Below, in pieces: positions 36,556 to 45,689 of a DNA stretch of 64,000 nucleotides; the stretch's first letter is position 1; each line of letters starts with the position of its first letter. The notes beneath the pieces are model-generated. The model was given only the letters and a program-made list of their open reading frames with translations. It ran no database searches and was not told the DNA's origin. This DNA comes from Ralstonia pickettii. Lineage in GTDB: Bacteria; Pseudomonadota; Gammaproteobacteria; Burkholderiales; Burkholderiaceae. The stretch lies in contig NZ_MCGB01000113.1 of assembly GCF_001699815.1 (NCBI RefSeq), positions 89,794-153,793 on the forward strand, in the 5' to 3' direction. The translations under genes were made by a program, and so were the position numbers.

Positions 36556-37491
36556 ATGCTGGGCGATCTATTGATGTCGTTCTTCGAGGTGGCGCGCCAG
36601 GGCAGCGTCACGTCGGCCGCCAAGCGCCTGCGCCTGTCCCAGCCGACCGTGACCGGACGTATCCGCCAACTGGAAGAGATGTACGGCGTGGAACTGTTTC
36701 ACCGCCGCGGCAGCCGGCTGGACCTGTCCGACCTGGGCGTGAGCCTCATGCCTATCGTCGAGCGCCTCGCGCAGCAAGAAGGCGACGTCGATTTTCTCCT
36801 GCGCAATGCCGGCGATCTGCGCACCGGCAACCTGCGCGTGGGCGCCACGGGCCCGTACTACATCCTGCCCAGCGTGGCGGCGTTTCGCGCACGCCATCCC
36901 ACCATCGAGATCACCATCGAATTCGGCAACTCGCAGCAGATGCTCGAGGCGCTCTCGGAGGTGCGTATCGACCTGGCTGTTTCGTCTCACGCCGTGGATG
37001 ACGAACGGCTGCATCGCATCACGCTGGCCGAAGACACGATGGTGCTGGTGGTGCCGCTGGACCACCCACTTGCACGTCGCCCGAGCGTCACCCTGGATGA
37101 CGTTGCCGGCTGCCAATTGCTGATGCGCGAACCGGGCTCCGTCACCCGCCGCGTCACCGAAGACGCGTTTGCCGCGGCCGGCATCGAGCCTGCCAGCACG
37201 AGCATCATCGGCAGCCGGGAAGCCATTTACGAAGCAGTCAGCCTGGGGCTGGGCTGCAGCATCGTTCCCGCACGTGAAGCACCGCGCCGGCCCGACGTGC
37301 GCGTGCTGCCGTTTGCCGGCAACGCGCCAGTCATTCACGAATACCTGTACTTCCTGAAGGAGCGCAAGGACGCACGGCTGGTACGCGCGTTTCTTGACCG
37401 CCTGGACCCGCAGTTGGCCCACGCACCCGAGAAAAAGGCCGATGCGTTCATCGCCAAAGTTATGGCAATGGACACAGCCGCGACGCGCTAG
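36556..37491 (+). CDS. LysR-type regulator, aminophosphonate island copy 1
   Basis: A 311-residue LysR protein with the helix-turn-helix at residues 8-62 (FFEVARQGSVTSAAKRLRLSQPTVTGRIRQLEE) and an effector domain (about 90-300). It resembles the LysR protein at 44500-45366 along its whole length, for example in RHPTIEITIEFGNSQQMLEAL versus SHPGIDVSIEAGNSVQMLEAL. The two regulators therefore flank the aminophosphonate genes as paralogues. It is followed by a HAD-family gene 45 bp downstream on the same strand. Confidence 0.88.
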   Translation: MLGDLLMSFFEVARQGSVTSAAKRLRLSQPTVTGRIRQLEEMYGVELFHRRGSRLDLSDLGVSLMPIVERLAQQEGDVDFLLRNAGDLRTGNLRVGATGPYYILPSVAAFRARHPTIEITIEFGNSQQMLEALSEVRIDLAVSSHAVDDERLHRITLAEDTMVLVVPLDHPLARRPSVTLDDVAGCQLLMREPGSVTRRVTEDAFAAAGIEPASTSIIGSREAIYEAVSLGLGCSIVPAREAPRRPDVRVLPFAGNAPVIHEYLYFLKERKDARLVRAFLDRLDPQLAHAPEKKADAFIAKVMAMDTAATR

Positions 37492-37536
37492 GGCCGTAAC
37501 TTCGCGATTTTTCAACCGCCCCTGCCCGCCCGTTGT

Positions 37537-38220
37537 ATGCAATCGCTTGCCCTGTTCGACCTGGACCATACCCTGCTACCCATTGACAGCGAATACGAAT
37601 GGGGCTGCTTTCTGGTCGCCCAGGGCGCGGTGGATCGAAGCGTCTTCGAGCGAGCCAACGAACGGTGGATGCGGGAGTACCGAGACGGCACGCTCGACTT
37701 TGCGCGACACGCGCGCTTCTCGCTCGGCCTGCTGGCCCAGCACCCGCGCACGCGGCTCGACGCCTGGCGTGCGACGTTCCTGCGCGACATCATCACGCCA
37801 GCCATGCTGCCGCGCGCGCGGAAACTGGTCGACACACACTTGCGCGCCGGCGATCTTTGCTGCATCGTCACCGCCACGCACCGCTACCTGGCCGAGCCGA
37901 TTGCCGCCGCGTTCAACGTGCCACATCTGCTGGCGGTGGAAGGCGAGACCCTCAACGGCCAGAGCGATGGCGCCTTCACGGGTAACCCGCTCGGCACGGC
38001 CACGTTTGGCGCGGGCAAGATCGTGCGCGTCACGGAATGGCTCGCACAGCGCGGCCAGCGCATGACGGACTTCTCGCGCACCGTGTTCTACAGCGATTCA
38101 TGCAACGACCTGCCGCTGCTTGAAGCCGTTTCGCATCCGGTGGCCGTGAGCCCCGACAGCACTTTGCGTGCCGTGGCCGAATCGCGCGGCTGGCCCATCG
38201 TCGAACTCTTTCCTGCCTGA
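37537..38220 (+). CDS. HAD superfamily (subfamily IB) hydrolase
   Basis: A 227-residue HAD phosphatase with all four motifs: DLDHTLLP (residues 8-15, the nucleophile Asp8), TATHRYLAEP near 112, a lysine in GAGKIVRV near 168, and YSDSCNDLPLLE near 188. It is close to the SerB/phosphoserine phosphatase-like IB group that often has a broad substrate range. The second half of motif I (LDHT) gives the expected acid/base Asp10. Its place in the phosphonate island may mean a phosphate-ester role, but it could be an unrelated household phosphatase. Confidence 0.87.
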   Translation: MQSLALFDLDHTLLPIDSEYEWGCFLVAQGAVDRSVFERANERWMREYRDGTLDFARHARFSLGLLAQHPRTRLDAWRATFLRDIITPAMLPRARKLVDTHLRAGDLCCIVTATHRYLAEPIAAAFNVPHLLAVEGETLNGQSDGAFTGNPLGTATFGAGKIVRVTEWLAQRGQRMTDFSRTVFYSDSCNDLPLLEAVSHPVAVSPDSTLRAVAESRGWPIVELFPA

Positions 38221-38229
38221 AAACAAGAA

Positions 38230-38259
38230 CGCCCGCCCGGCGTGAACCATGCGGGCGTC
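38230..38259. terminator. Bidirectional hairpin between convergent genes
   Basis: ACGCCCGC (38230-38237) and GCGGGCGT (38252-38259) form a perfect 8-bp stem between the convergent HAD and oxidase genes. An A-rich stretch just upstream (AAAACAAGAA) becomes a U-rich tract for the minus-strand transcript. Positions may be off by a base. Confidence 0.65.
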
Positions 38260-38279
38260 TGCACTGAACAGTAGCTATG

Positions 38280-39503
38280 TCAGGCGGCCACGTCTGCGGG
38301 CACGCTTGCCGGCGGTGTCCACTGCGGCAGCTCGGTGCCGTCGACCAGCGCATCCATATGCCGATGCGCCAGCGCCGGGCCCACGCTCATGCCAATGCCA
38401 CTGTGCATCAGCGCGACTGTGGTGCGGTCATCGACGCGGGTAATGGAGAATGCGCCGCTGCCCGGCACACGGCACTTCGCGCCGTACACGCCCTGCCAAC
38501 GCTCGACCACGCGCAGCTTGGCTCCAAAGGTGTCCCGTGCGAGATCCAGCATGATGTTGTCGACCGACTCGGCATTGAACGGACGGGCGTCCTGGCCGTA
38601 GTCGTGCGAATCGCCAACAATCCAGTCGCCATACGGTGTCGGGCTCACCAGCAGGTGAATGCCGTGGCGCGCCAGCTCGGGGCGCTGATGCTCGATCTGC
38701 ATGGCCAGTGCCTGGGCGGTCGGCAGATCCGCAAAGGCACCGTAGTGCGTGCATGACAGGCCGGTCAGCACGGCGTGTTCCAGGCGGAAGCCGTCTTCGG
38801 GCGTGACACGCAGCATCTGTAGGCGGCAAACCTGCGGTTGCAGCGCGCGAAGCTGGTCAGCACACAGCGTCTGGTAATCGTGACCGCTGCAGACAACCAC
38901 ACGCTGGGCGTTGCACACGCCAGCGGTTGTCTCCAGCCGGCCGCCTTCCACATGGCGCACGAGCGTGCCGAAATGGAAACGCACGCCTTGCGTGGCAAGC
39001 CACGACGCCAGCGCCGGAATGGCTTCGCGCGAATAGAGCTGCAGATCGTCGAAGCCCTGCAGTGCGGCGCGGTGGCGCATGAAGCGGCCATCGTAGAGGT
39101 CGGCCAGGTCTGCGCTGCGCAGCAGCTTCACGTTGTAGCCGAAGGCCGGTGCGCGCGTCGCCATGAACTCGTCCAGCACAGCTTCTTCTGCGGCATTGCG
39201 GGCAAACAGCAGCGCACCGTTCGCGCGCGCAAAGACGCCGGCCTTGTCAGCCCAGTCGAGATACAGTGCGCGGCTTTCGCGCGCGAGGTCCAGCATGATG
39301 CCGGGCGGCTGGCCAGTCACCAGCATCTGCCCAAAATTGCGGATGGACGCACCGACGGCAATATCGCTGCGCTCGAACACCGTCACGCGCAGGCCGCGTT
39401 TGACGGCGGCAGCGGCGTGTGCCAAGCCCAGAATGCCAGCCCCGACAACCGCGACGTCGGTGCTGGCATCCAGGCCCCCGGAAGTTGCGGGAGCTTCAAT
39501 CAC
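38280..39503 (-). CDS. hpnW: FAD-dependent aminophosphonate oxidase (HpnW/TIGR03364 type)
   Basis: A 407-residue DAO-like flavoenzyme with the dinucleotide motif VVGAGILGLAHAAA near 19 and ERSDIAVGASIRNFGQML near 44. The family's C-terminal stretch is GAFSITRVDDRTTVALMHSGIGMSVGPAL. It belongs to the glycine-oxidase-like group found with phosphonoacetaldehyde hydrolase genes and thought to turn 2-aminoethylphosphonate, or its N-methyl form, into phosphonoacetaldehyde. Its product would be the substrate of PhnX encoded nearby. The ATG directly follows the stop of the convergent-side gene boundary at 39504 on the same strand, so the gene order is phnT-phnU-phnX-phnS-hpnW. Confidence 0.82.
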   Translation of the reverse strand: MIEAPATSGGLDASTDVAVVGAGILGLAHAAAAVKRGLRVTVFERSDIAVGASIRNFGQMLVTGQPPGIMLDLARESRALYLDWADKAGVFARANGALLFARNAAEEAVLDEFMATRAPAFGYNVKLLRSADLADLYDGRFMRHRAALQGFDDLQLYSREAIPALASWLATQGVRFHFGTLVRHVEGGRLETTAGVCNAQRVVVCSGHDYQTLCADQLRALQPQVCRLQMLRVTPEDGFRLEHAVLTGLSCTHYGAFADLPTAQALAMQIEHQRPELARHGIHLLVSPTPYGDWIVGDSHDYGQDARPFNAESVDNIMLDLARDTFGAKLRVVERWQGVYGAKCRVPGSGAFSITRVDDRTTVALMHSGIGMSVGPALAHRHMDALVDGTELPQWTPPASVPADVAA

Positions 39504-40529
39504 TTACTTCTTCTCCGACTTGCCGTCGTAGCGCTTCGTCCACTCGGCGAGGATGCGATCGCGGTTGGCGCTGGCCCATGCAAAGTCGTTCTTGATCAAA
39601 TGCTTTTCGTAGTCGGCCGGCAGCAGCGGATCCGGCTTGGAGAAGCCGGGCGTGGCGACCACGGCAAAGTTCTTCTCGTACAGCGCCATCGCAGCCGGGC
39701 TTGCCGAGAAGTCAGCCAGCTTCTTGGCCGCTTCCAGGTTCTTGGTGCCCTTCATGATGCCGGTCGCTTCCACGTCCCAGCCCAGGCCTTCCGACGGCAG
39801 CACGATATCGATCGGGGCGCCCTCCTTCTTCGACTTCACCGCGCGGTATTCGAACGCGATACCGATCGGGAACTCGCCCGAGGCGGCCATTTTGCAAGGC
39901 TTGGAGCCCGAGTGCGTGTACTGGCCGATGTTCTGGTGCAGCGCGTCCATGTAGGCCCAGCCCTTCTGCTCGCCCATCATCTGCAGCCACGCGCTCACGT
40001 CGAGGTAGCCGGTGCCCGACGATGCCGGGTTCGGCATGACGATCTTGCCGGCATACACGGGCTTGGTCAGGTCGGCCCACGACGTCGGCTTCGGCAGATT
40101 CTGCTTCTGTGCTTCGACGGTGTTGAAGCAGATGGCGGCGCCCCAGGCATCCATGCCCACCCATGCCGGCGGGTTGGCCTTGTCGCGGTAAGTCGCACCG
40201 ATCTTCGACAGATCGGCCGGTGCGTACGGCGTCAGCATGCCTTCCTTGTCCAGGATGGCCAGGCTCGATGCGGCCAGGCCCCACACCACGTCGGCACGCG
40301 GGTTGTTCTTCTCGGCCAGCAGCTTGGCGGTGACGACGCCGGTGGAGTCGCGCACCCACTTGATTTCGATATCCGGATTGGCCTTCTCGAAGGCGTCCTG
40401 GTATGCCTTCACTTGGTCAGCTTCCAGCGCCGTGTACACGGTCAGCGTGGTCTTGGCGAACGCCGACGTGGCAAACGCCATCGTTGCCGACGTGATTGCG
40501 GCGGCCAGCAGGGAAAGACGTGCGGTCAT
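39504..40529 (-). CDS. phnS: 2-aminoethylphosphonate ABC transporter, substrate-binding protein
   Basis: A 341-residue periplasmic binding protein of the iron/AEP type. The signal peptide ends SAFA (residues 1-25). It then reads TLTVYTALEADQVKAYQDAFEKANPDIEIKWVRDSTGVVTAKLLAEKNNPRADVVWGLAASSL and later ASSGTGYLDVSAWLQMMGE. The ATG at 40529 has a GAGGAAA ribosome binding site. It captures 2-aminoethylphosphonate for the permease and ATPase encoded upstream. Placement beside phnX and hpnW supports the substrate; similar proteins bind ferric iron, so context carries weight. Confidence 0.87.
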   Translation of the reverse strand: MTARLSLLAAAITSATMAFATSAFAKTTLTVYTALEADQVKAYQDAFEKANPDIEIKWVRDSTGVVTAKLLAEKNNPRADVVWGLAASSLAILDKEGMLTPYAPADLSKIGATYRDKANPPAWVGMDAWGAAICFNTVEAQKQNLPKPTSWADLTKPVYAGKIVMPNPASSGTGYLDVSAWLQMMGEQKGWAYMDALHQNIGQYTHSGSKPCKMAASGEFPIGIAFEYRAVKSKKEGAPIDIVLPSEGLGWDVEATGIMKGTKNLEAAKKLADFSASPAAMALYEKNFAVVATPGFSKPDPLLPADYEKHLIKNDFAWASANRDRILAEWTKRYDGKSEKK

Positions 40530-40584
40530 GGTTTCCTCGGTGTGGTGTGATGCAGGGGACAAGACAACAAACAGGACAACAAAC

Positions 40585-41463
40585 TCAAATGCACTGCGGG
40601 CGTTCACCGCGCGCGAGGCGGCGGTTGATGTCGGCCACGACTTCGGGCAGATCGGCAATCGTATCGATCTCGTAATGCGGGCGGCAGGCGGCAAAGCCGG
40701 CGGAGATGGCAACGCGATGGCGCGCACGCTCGTCCGCAGACAGCGCGGTGTACTGCTCGTACGGCAGGCCAAGCGCGTTGCCCGACATCAGCAGCGCAAC
40801 GGTCCACATGCCGGCGCGGCGGCCCTCTTCGATGCCGGGCACGGTGTCGTCGACCTTCACGCAGGCGGCCACATCGCCAATCGCAAGGTCGACCACGCAG
40901 CGCAGGGCCTGCGCGGGCCACGGGCGGGCGCGGGGCACTTCGTCGCAAGCGATCACGCAGTCGGGCGTGTAGCCGGCCTTGGCAGCCAGATCGATCACGC
41001 GGTCCATCACCACGCGCGGGTAACCGGAGCACGTACCGATCTTCAAACCCGCTTCGCGCAGCGCGGCGACGGTGTCCAGCGCGCCCGGAATCATGGCGGA
41101 ATGCGCACCCACCTTTTCGATCTGCAGCGGCATGAAGCGGTTGTAGATGGCCGTGACATCGTCATCGGTCGGCATGCGGCCATGTGCAAGCGAGAAACGC
41201 GCGGCGATGGCGCCGTCGTTGCACAGCGTGCGGATGTGGTCCCACTTGCCCAGGCCCATCGGGCCGCGCGCTTCGTCCAGCGTGATGGCGACGCCAAATT
41301 CCGCAAACGCTTCCACGAAGATCTGCGTGGGCGCAAACGAGCCAAAGTCGACCACGGTGCCGGCCCAGTCGAGCACAGCAGCCTCTAGGCGCAAGGGCGT
41401 GCTGCCGGGGTTGATGCGGTCTGCGCCCGCCTGGCGCGTCGTGATTGGGGAGGAATCACCCAT
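40585..41463 (-). CDS. phnX: Phosphonoacetaldehyde hydrolase (phosphonatase)
   Basis: A 292-residue HAD enzyme with the nucleophile in [13 protein letters not shown] near 30-42. The Schiff-base lysine lies in the cap-domain motif [11 protein letters not shown] near 73, and [21 protein letters not shown] is near 202. PhnX splits phosphonoacetaldehyde into acetaldehyde and phosphate. The N-terminal 25 residues before the first strand are longer than in the Bacillus and Salmonella enzymes. It lies between the permease and binding-protein genes. Confidence 0.94.
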   Translation of the reverse strand: MGDSSPITTRQAGADRINPGSTPLRLEAAVLDWAGTVVDFGSFAPTQIFVEAFAEFGVAITLDEARGPMGLGKWDHIRTLCNDGAIAARFSLAHGRMPTDDDVTAIYNRFMPLQIEKVGAHSAMIPGALDTVAALREAGLKIGTCSGYPRVVMDRVIDLAAKAGYTPDCVIACDEVPRARPWPAQALRCVVDLAIGDVAACVKVDDTVPGIEEGRRAGMWTVALLMSGNALGLPYEQYTALSADERARHRVAISAGFAACRPHYEIDTIADLPEVVADINRRLARGERPQCI

Positions 41464-41507
41464 GTGCTTGCTTCCTTTCTGCTTTATTGCTGTTACAGAC
41501 TACGAAT

Positions 41508-43271
41508 TCAATGCGCCGCCGTGCGCCAAGCCTGCGTGCGGCGCACGATGCCGCGCATGGCCAGCTCCAGCAGCAGCGATACGACGATCGACGTGACCAG
41601 AATGAGCGTGGACATCGCCGCCGCAGGGCCGATGTCGCCGGCGTCGTCCATGTTCAGCACGGCCACGGAGGCGAGGACGGTGTCCGGGCTGTAGAGGAAG
41701 ATCACCGCCGACACAGTGGTCATGGCCGACACGAACAGATAACGCGCGCACGACAGCACGGCCGGCAGGCACATCGGCAGCGTCACACGCCAGTACGTGC
41801 GCAGCGCCGACACCTTGAGCGAGGCCGACACCGCCTCGAACACCGGATCGAGTTGCCCCAGCGACGCCACCGACGTGAGGTGCGCCGCCGTGGCGCAGTG
41901 CATGATCGTGCAGATCACCATCAGCGCCATGCCGCCATACAGGCCGTTGAGCGGATTGGCCGGATGGTTGAAGAAAAACACGTAGCCCAGACCGAGCACG
42001 AGGCCGGGCACCGCCATCGGCAGTAGCACGGCAAAGCGGATGGCCGAATGCAGCCCCGATTGCAGCCATCCTGCGGCGCGCGTCTTTTCGACCAGCCATG
42101 CGCCGGTGAAGATCAGTGCGGTACCGAACACGGTCGTCAGCGCGGCCAGCTTCAGGCTGTTGCGATACGCGAGCCAGCCGCCGCCGTCCATATTGTCGAA
42201 GTCGTAGTTGCGCAGCGACAGTTCGAGGTTGTACGGCCAGAGCTTCACCAGCGATGCCCCGACGGCGGTGGCAAGCATCAGCAGAATTCCGCCGACCACC
42301 AGCACGCTCAGCAAGAGGAAAAGTCCGTCACGCAGACGATCAGGCTGCGGATGATATGGCTGCGCGCGGCTGGCCAGCGCGGCGTGCTGGCGACGCTGCA
42401 CGAGGCGCTCTACCGCAAAGGTCAGCAGCGCCGGCAGCAGCAACATCAGGCCGATCACGGCACCGCGCGCAAACTGCTGCTGCCCCACCACGGCCTTGTA
42501 GGCCTCGACGGCCAACACCTGGTAGCTGCCTCCCACCACGGTCGGCACACCAAAGTCGGTCGCGACCAGCGTGAAGACCAGTGCAAAGGCGCCAAACAAC
42601 CCGTAGCGTGCGCCGGGCAGCGTCACCGTGCGGAAGGTGCGCCACGGGCTCGCGCCCATGGCACGGGCGGCGTCATACAGCCGGCCGTCCGCCAGCGTGA
42701 GCGTCGCCAGCAGCAGCATCAACGCATACGGAAAGGTATAAAACACCTCGCCCAGCACGATGCCCCAGAAGCCGTAGATGTTGCTGCCGTTCATCCATGC
42801 CTTGAACAGGCCCTGGTTGCCGAACAGGTAGACCAGCGCAATGCCCGGCAGCAGCGACGGCGCAAACAGCGGCAGCATCGCCAGCGTGCGCAGCGTGCCG
42901 CGCAACGGCATGCGCGTGCGCTGCACCGCATACGCCAGGGCAAACGCCAGCGGCACCACAATGGCAGCCACGGCGCTGGATACGGCCAGCGTACGCCCCA
43001 CCATGGCCAGGAAATTCGGCCCCTGCACCACGTGGGCAACCAGCGCGAGGCCATGCTCGTCTGTGCTGCGGGCGCTGGCAACGAGGCCCGTGGCCTGCAA
43101 GAGCATCATCGCCGTGGGCAGCAGCAAGCCGATGGTCAGCAACAGCAGCCAGCCGAGCTTCATGCCCGTCAGCACCGGCGTATCGGTACGCCAGAAAGGC
43201 CGGCCCGCAGCGCGAACCGGTTCGGATTGCGTGGCCGTAACCACGTTGGTCTCGGGCGGCAGCATCGACAT
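41508..43271 (-). CDS. phnU: 2-aminoethylphosphonate ABC transporter, fused permease
   Basis: A permease of about 587 residues with twelve or so membrane helices in two six-helix halves, each with a BPD_transp domain. Coupling motifs are YDAARAMGASPWRTFRTVTLPGARYG near 175-200 and FEAVSASLKVSALRTYWRVTLPMCLPA near 475-500. The two usual permease subunits are thus one chain. The start at 43271 has GAGG at the right distance. An ATG five codons earlier (43286) would overlap the end of phnT. It forms the membrane channel for the PhnS/PhnT system. Confidence 0.88.
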   Translation of the reverse strand: MSMLPPETNVVTATQSEPVRAAGRPFWRTDTPVLTGMKLGWLLLLTIGLLLPTAMMLLQATGLVASARSTDEHGLALVAHVVQGPNFLAMVGRTLAVSSAVAAIVVPLAFALAYAVQRTRMPLRGTLRTLAMLPLFAPSLLPGIALVYLFGNQGLFKAWMNGSNIYGFWGIVLGEVFYTFPYALMLLLATLTLADGRLYDAARAMGASPWRTFRTVTLPGARYGLFGAFALVFTLVATDFGVPTVVGGSYQVLAVEAYKAVVGQQQFARGAVIGLMLLLPALLTFAVERLVQRRQHAALASRAQPYHPQPDRLRDGLFLLLSVLVVGGILLMLATAVGASLVKLWPYNLELSLRNYDFDNMDGGGWLAYRNSLKLAALTTVFGTALIFTGAWLVEKTRAAGWLQSGLHSAIRFAVLLPMAVPGLVLGLGYVFFFNHPANPLNGLYGGMALMVICTIMHCATAAHLTSVASLGQLDPVFEAVSASLKVSALRTYWRVTLPMCLPAVLSCARYLFVSAMTTVSAVIFLYSPDTVLASVAVLNMDDAGDIGPAAAMSTLILVTSIVVSLLLELAMRGIVRRTQAWRTAAH

Positions 43272-43278
43272 CGCGGCC

Positions 43279-44421
43279 TCAGGCATACACGCGCAGGCCG
43301 TCGCGCTCCAGCGCGATCCAGAGCTTGCTGTCGCCCAGGCCGTTGCGGCCGGCTTGCAGCGCGCTCGATGCCACTTCGGCCACCAGCGGTGCGTCGGTCA
43401 GGCCATCGATCGACAGCGTCACGCGCGTGCGGCTGCCAAGGTAGATCTGGTCGACCACGCGGGCGAGATGGCGGTTGGGGGCGTCGTCGTCGGGGTGCAG
43501 CGTGACGGCCTCGGGGCGGCAGAACAGCCGGCCTGGAGCCGAGGCACTGTCTGCGAAAGCCGGATCCAGCAGCAGCGGTTGGCCGGCCAGCGTGGGCGTG
43601 CCGTCTTCCGCGCGCTCCAGCGGCAGCCAGTTGGCCTGGCCGACAAAGCCTGCGACAAACGCGGTGGCCGGGCGCGAATAGATCTCCGTCGGCGAGCCGG
43701 TCTGCTCAATGCGGCCGTTCGACATGACGGCGATGCGATCGGCCATCGCCATGGCCTCGTCCTGGTCGTGCGTGACCATCAGCGTGGTCACGTTCAGCTT
43801 GCGCTGCAGGCGGCGCAGCTCGATGCGCAGGTGTTCGCGCACCTGGGCATCCAGCGCCGACATCGGCTCATCCAGCAGCAACAAGGACGGTGAGGGCGCC
43901 AGCGCCCGGGCCAGTGCCACGCGTTGCTGCTGGCCGCCCGACAGCTGCGACGGGTATTTCGCCTCGCTGCCAGCCAAGCCGACCAAGGTCAGCATCTCCG
44001 AGACGCGCGCCTGCATGCGCGCACGGTTGCCGTTGCTGGTGTCCAGCCCGTAACCAACGTTCTGCGCAACCGTCAGGTTGGGGAACAGCGCGTACGACTG
44101 GAAGACGATGCCGTAGTCACGCTCGCGTGGCGGCAGGTTGGAGATATCGCGGCCGCCGGCGACGATCTGGCCGCCGTCGTGCGCCTCCAGCCCCGCAATG
44201 ATGCGCAGCAGGGTCGTCTTGCCGCAGCCCGAGGGGCCCAGCAGGCAGACGAATTCCCCCTGCGCCACATCCAGCGACACACCGTCGAGGGCCGTGAACG
44301 CGCCAAAGCGGCGCGAGATTTGCCGCACGGACAGGAACGGCGTGGCAGAACCCGAGGTCGGGTTGGTAGCAGGCTGAGGGAGGGGCACGGGGGCGCAGAC
44401 AGTGGCAAAAACGGTCGCCAC
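43279..44421 (-). CDS. phnT: 2-aminoethylphosphonate ABC transporter, ATP-binding protein
   Basis: A 380-residue ABC ATPase with Walker A GPSGCGKTT near 63, the Q-loop in VFQSYALFPN near 105, the signature LSGGQQQRVALARALA near 160 and Walker B LLLLDEPMSALD near 182. A C-terminal TOBE-type regulatory domain (about 265-375) follows. It is the first of the transport genes on the minus strand. The start used is GTG at 44421. An inverted repeat AGTGGC/GCCACT (44401-44422) overlaps the start codon and could act on translation or as an operator. Confidence 0.88.
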   Translation of the reverse strand: MATVFATVCAPVPLPQPATNPTSGSATPFLSVRQISRRFGAFTALDGVSLDVAQGEFVCLLGPSGCGKTTLLRIIAGLEAHDGGQIVAGGRDISNLPPRERDYGIVFQSYALFPNLTVAQNVGYGLDTSNGNRARMQARVSEMLTLVGLAGSEAKYPSQLSGGQQQRVALARALAPSPSLLLLDEPMSALDAQVREHLRIELRRLQRKLNVTTLMVTHDQDEAMAMADRIAVMSNGRIEQTGSPTEIYSRPATAFVAGFVGQANWLPLERAEDGTPTLAGQPLLLDPAFADSASAPGRLFCRPEAVTLHPDDDAPNRHLARVVDQIYLGSRTRVTLSIDGLTDAPLVAEVASSALQAGRNGLGDSKLWIALERDGLRVYA

Positions 44422-44499
44422 TGTAGCCAGCCGACATGTACCCCTTGTGGCAGTTACCCCAAAAACGCCAATGCGCGCATTTCCGGATTTTGGTCCGGT

Positions 44500-45366
44500 C
44501 TATGAAGAAACCGGCCGGACTTCGCTCAGGAAGGCCGCAATCAACCGCGCCTCGCGCCGATCCTGCAGGCAGTACAAGTATTCGCTCAGCTCCGGCGCGC
44601 CGCCTTCGAACGGGAGCACACGCAGATCCGCGTGGCTCGGCACTTCCTGGCGGGCGATAACGCTCACGCCCAGGTTGCGCGTGATGGCCTCGCGGATGGA
44701 TTCCCGGCTGCCGATCTCCACCGTGGAAGCCGGCGTGACGCCTGCCTGGGCCATCATCGTTTCGGTCATGGCGCGGGTGGTCGATCCAACTTCGCGCACC
44801 AGCAGCCGGCATTGCGACAGCACGCTCACAGGCACGCTCGTCCGGTCGGCCAGCGCGTGGTTGCGATGCACCACCAGCACCAGCGGATCGCGTGCCAGTT
44901 CAATGCGCAGAAAGCGCGCGTCGTCCACGCGCTGCGACGACGACGCCACGTCAACGCGGTACTCCTGCAGCGCTTCGAGCATCTGCACCGAATTGCCGGC
45001 TTCGATGCTCACGTCGATGCCGGGATGGCTTTTGCAGAAGCGATCCACGATGTCGAGCACGTAATACGGCGCCGTCGCGCCGATGCGCAGGTGCCCCGAG
45101 CCCATGTCACCGGAGTTGCGCAGAAAGAAGTCGATCTCGGTTTCCTGGCGCACGAGCTGGTCCACCAGCGGCATCAGCCGCACACCGGCATCCGACAGGG
45201 TCAGCCGGCGCCCGCCCCGGTAGAACAGCTCCACGCCATAAGCCTCCTCCAGGGCGCGGATCTGCGAAGTGACGGTCGGCTGCGACAGGCCAAGTTGCTT
45301 GGCTGCCAGCGTGATGCTGCCCAGGCGGGCGACCATGAAGAACGATTTGAGCTGCGCGACGAGCAT
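44500..45366 (-). CDS. LysR-type regulator, aminophosphonate island copy 2
   Basis: A 288-residue LysR protein with the helix-turn-helix at residues 6-60 (FFMVARLGSITLAAKQLGLSQPTVTSQIRALEE). The effector domain has the RIGATAPYYVLDIV and EAGNSVQMLEALQEYRVDVA segments shared with the regulator at 36556-37491. It lies 78 bp before phnT on the same strand, so it may read through into, or control, the transport operon. AEP clusters in related bacteria carry such a regulator. Confidence 0.88.
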   Translation of the reverse strand: MLVAQLKSFFMVARLGSITLAAKQLGLSQPTVTSQIRALEEAYGVELFYRGGRRLTLSDAGVRLMPLVDQLVRQETEIDFFLRNSGDMGSGHLRIGATAPYYVLDIVDRFCKSHPGIDVSIEAGNSVQMLEALQEYRVDVASSSQRVDDARFLRIELARDPLVLVVHRNHALADRTSVPVSVLSQCRLLVREVGSTTRAMTETMMAQAGVTPASTVEIGSRESIREAITRNLGVSVIARQEVPSHADLRVLPFEGGAPELSEYLYCLQDRREARLIAAFLSEVRPVSS

Positions 45367-45689
45367 CGGCGAGTGACGTATTGAGCGCGTTTGCAGCGCT
45401 ATGAGGAAGCGGGCGGCCCATTCTAGCGGATGCCCCGGCCGCCAAAGTGGCTTCGGGCGCCCTCCTCCGTTTTCTGCTTCTACATCCCGCAGCTACGACT
45501 TTTTCAACCTTTTCGCCAACGCAAACTTTGCGCACCCCCACATCGGGGGGAATTGAGGGCTGTGAAGCCATCATTTCCACGGATCGAATCCGCCACTTCA
45601 CCTTGAGAATCCGTCCGCGTGTTGCGTCTGGGCGGTCACGAGCCGCGCTCGCGCAGGCTTTCGGTATTTGCGGATTTGGAGAGAAGTGG
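45367..45689 (+). other. 323-bp intergenic leader before the metallopeptidase gene
   Basis: The stretch separates the divergent LysR and metallopeptidase genes. It holds a small hairpin CCCCC/GGGGG (45535-45539, 45545-45549) and the ribosome binding site GGAGAGAAG just before the ATG. The frame of the peptidase stays open through it from 45447 but codes no recognisable sequence. I see no other gene. Confidence 0.5.
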
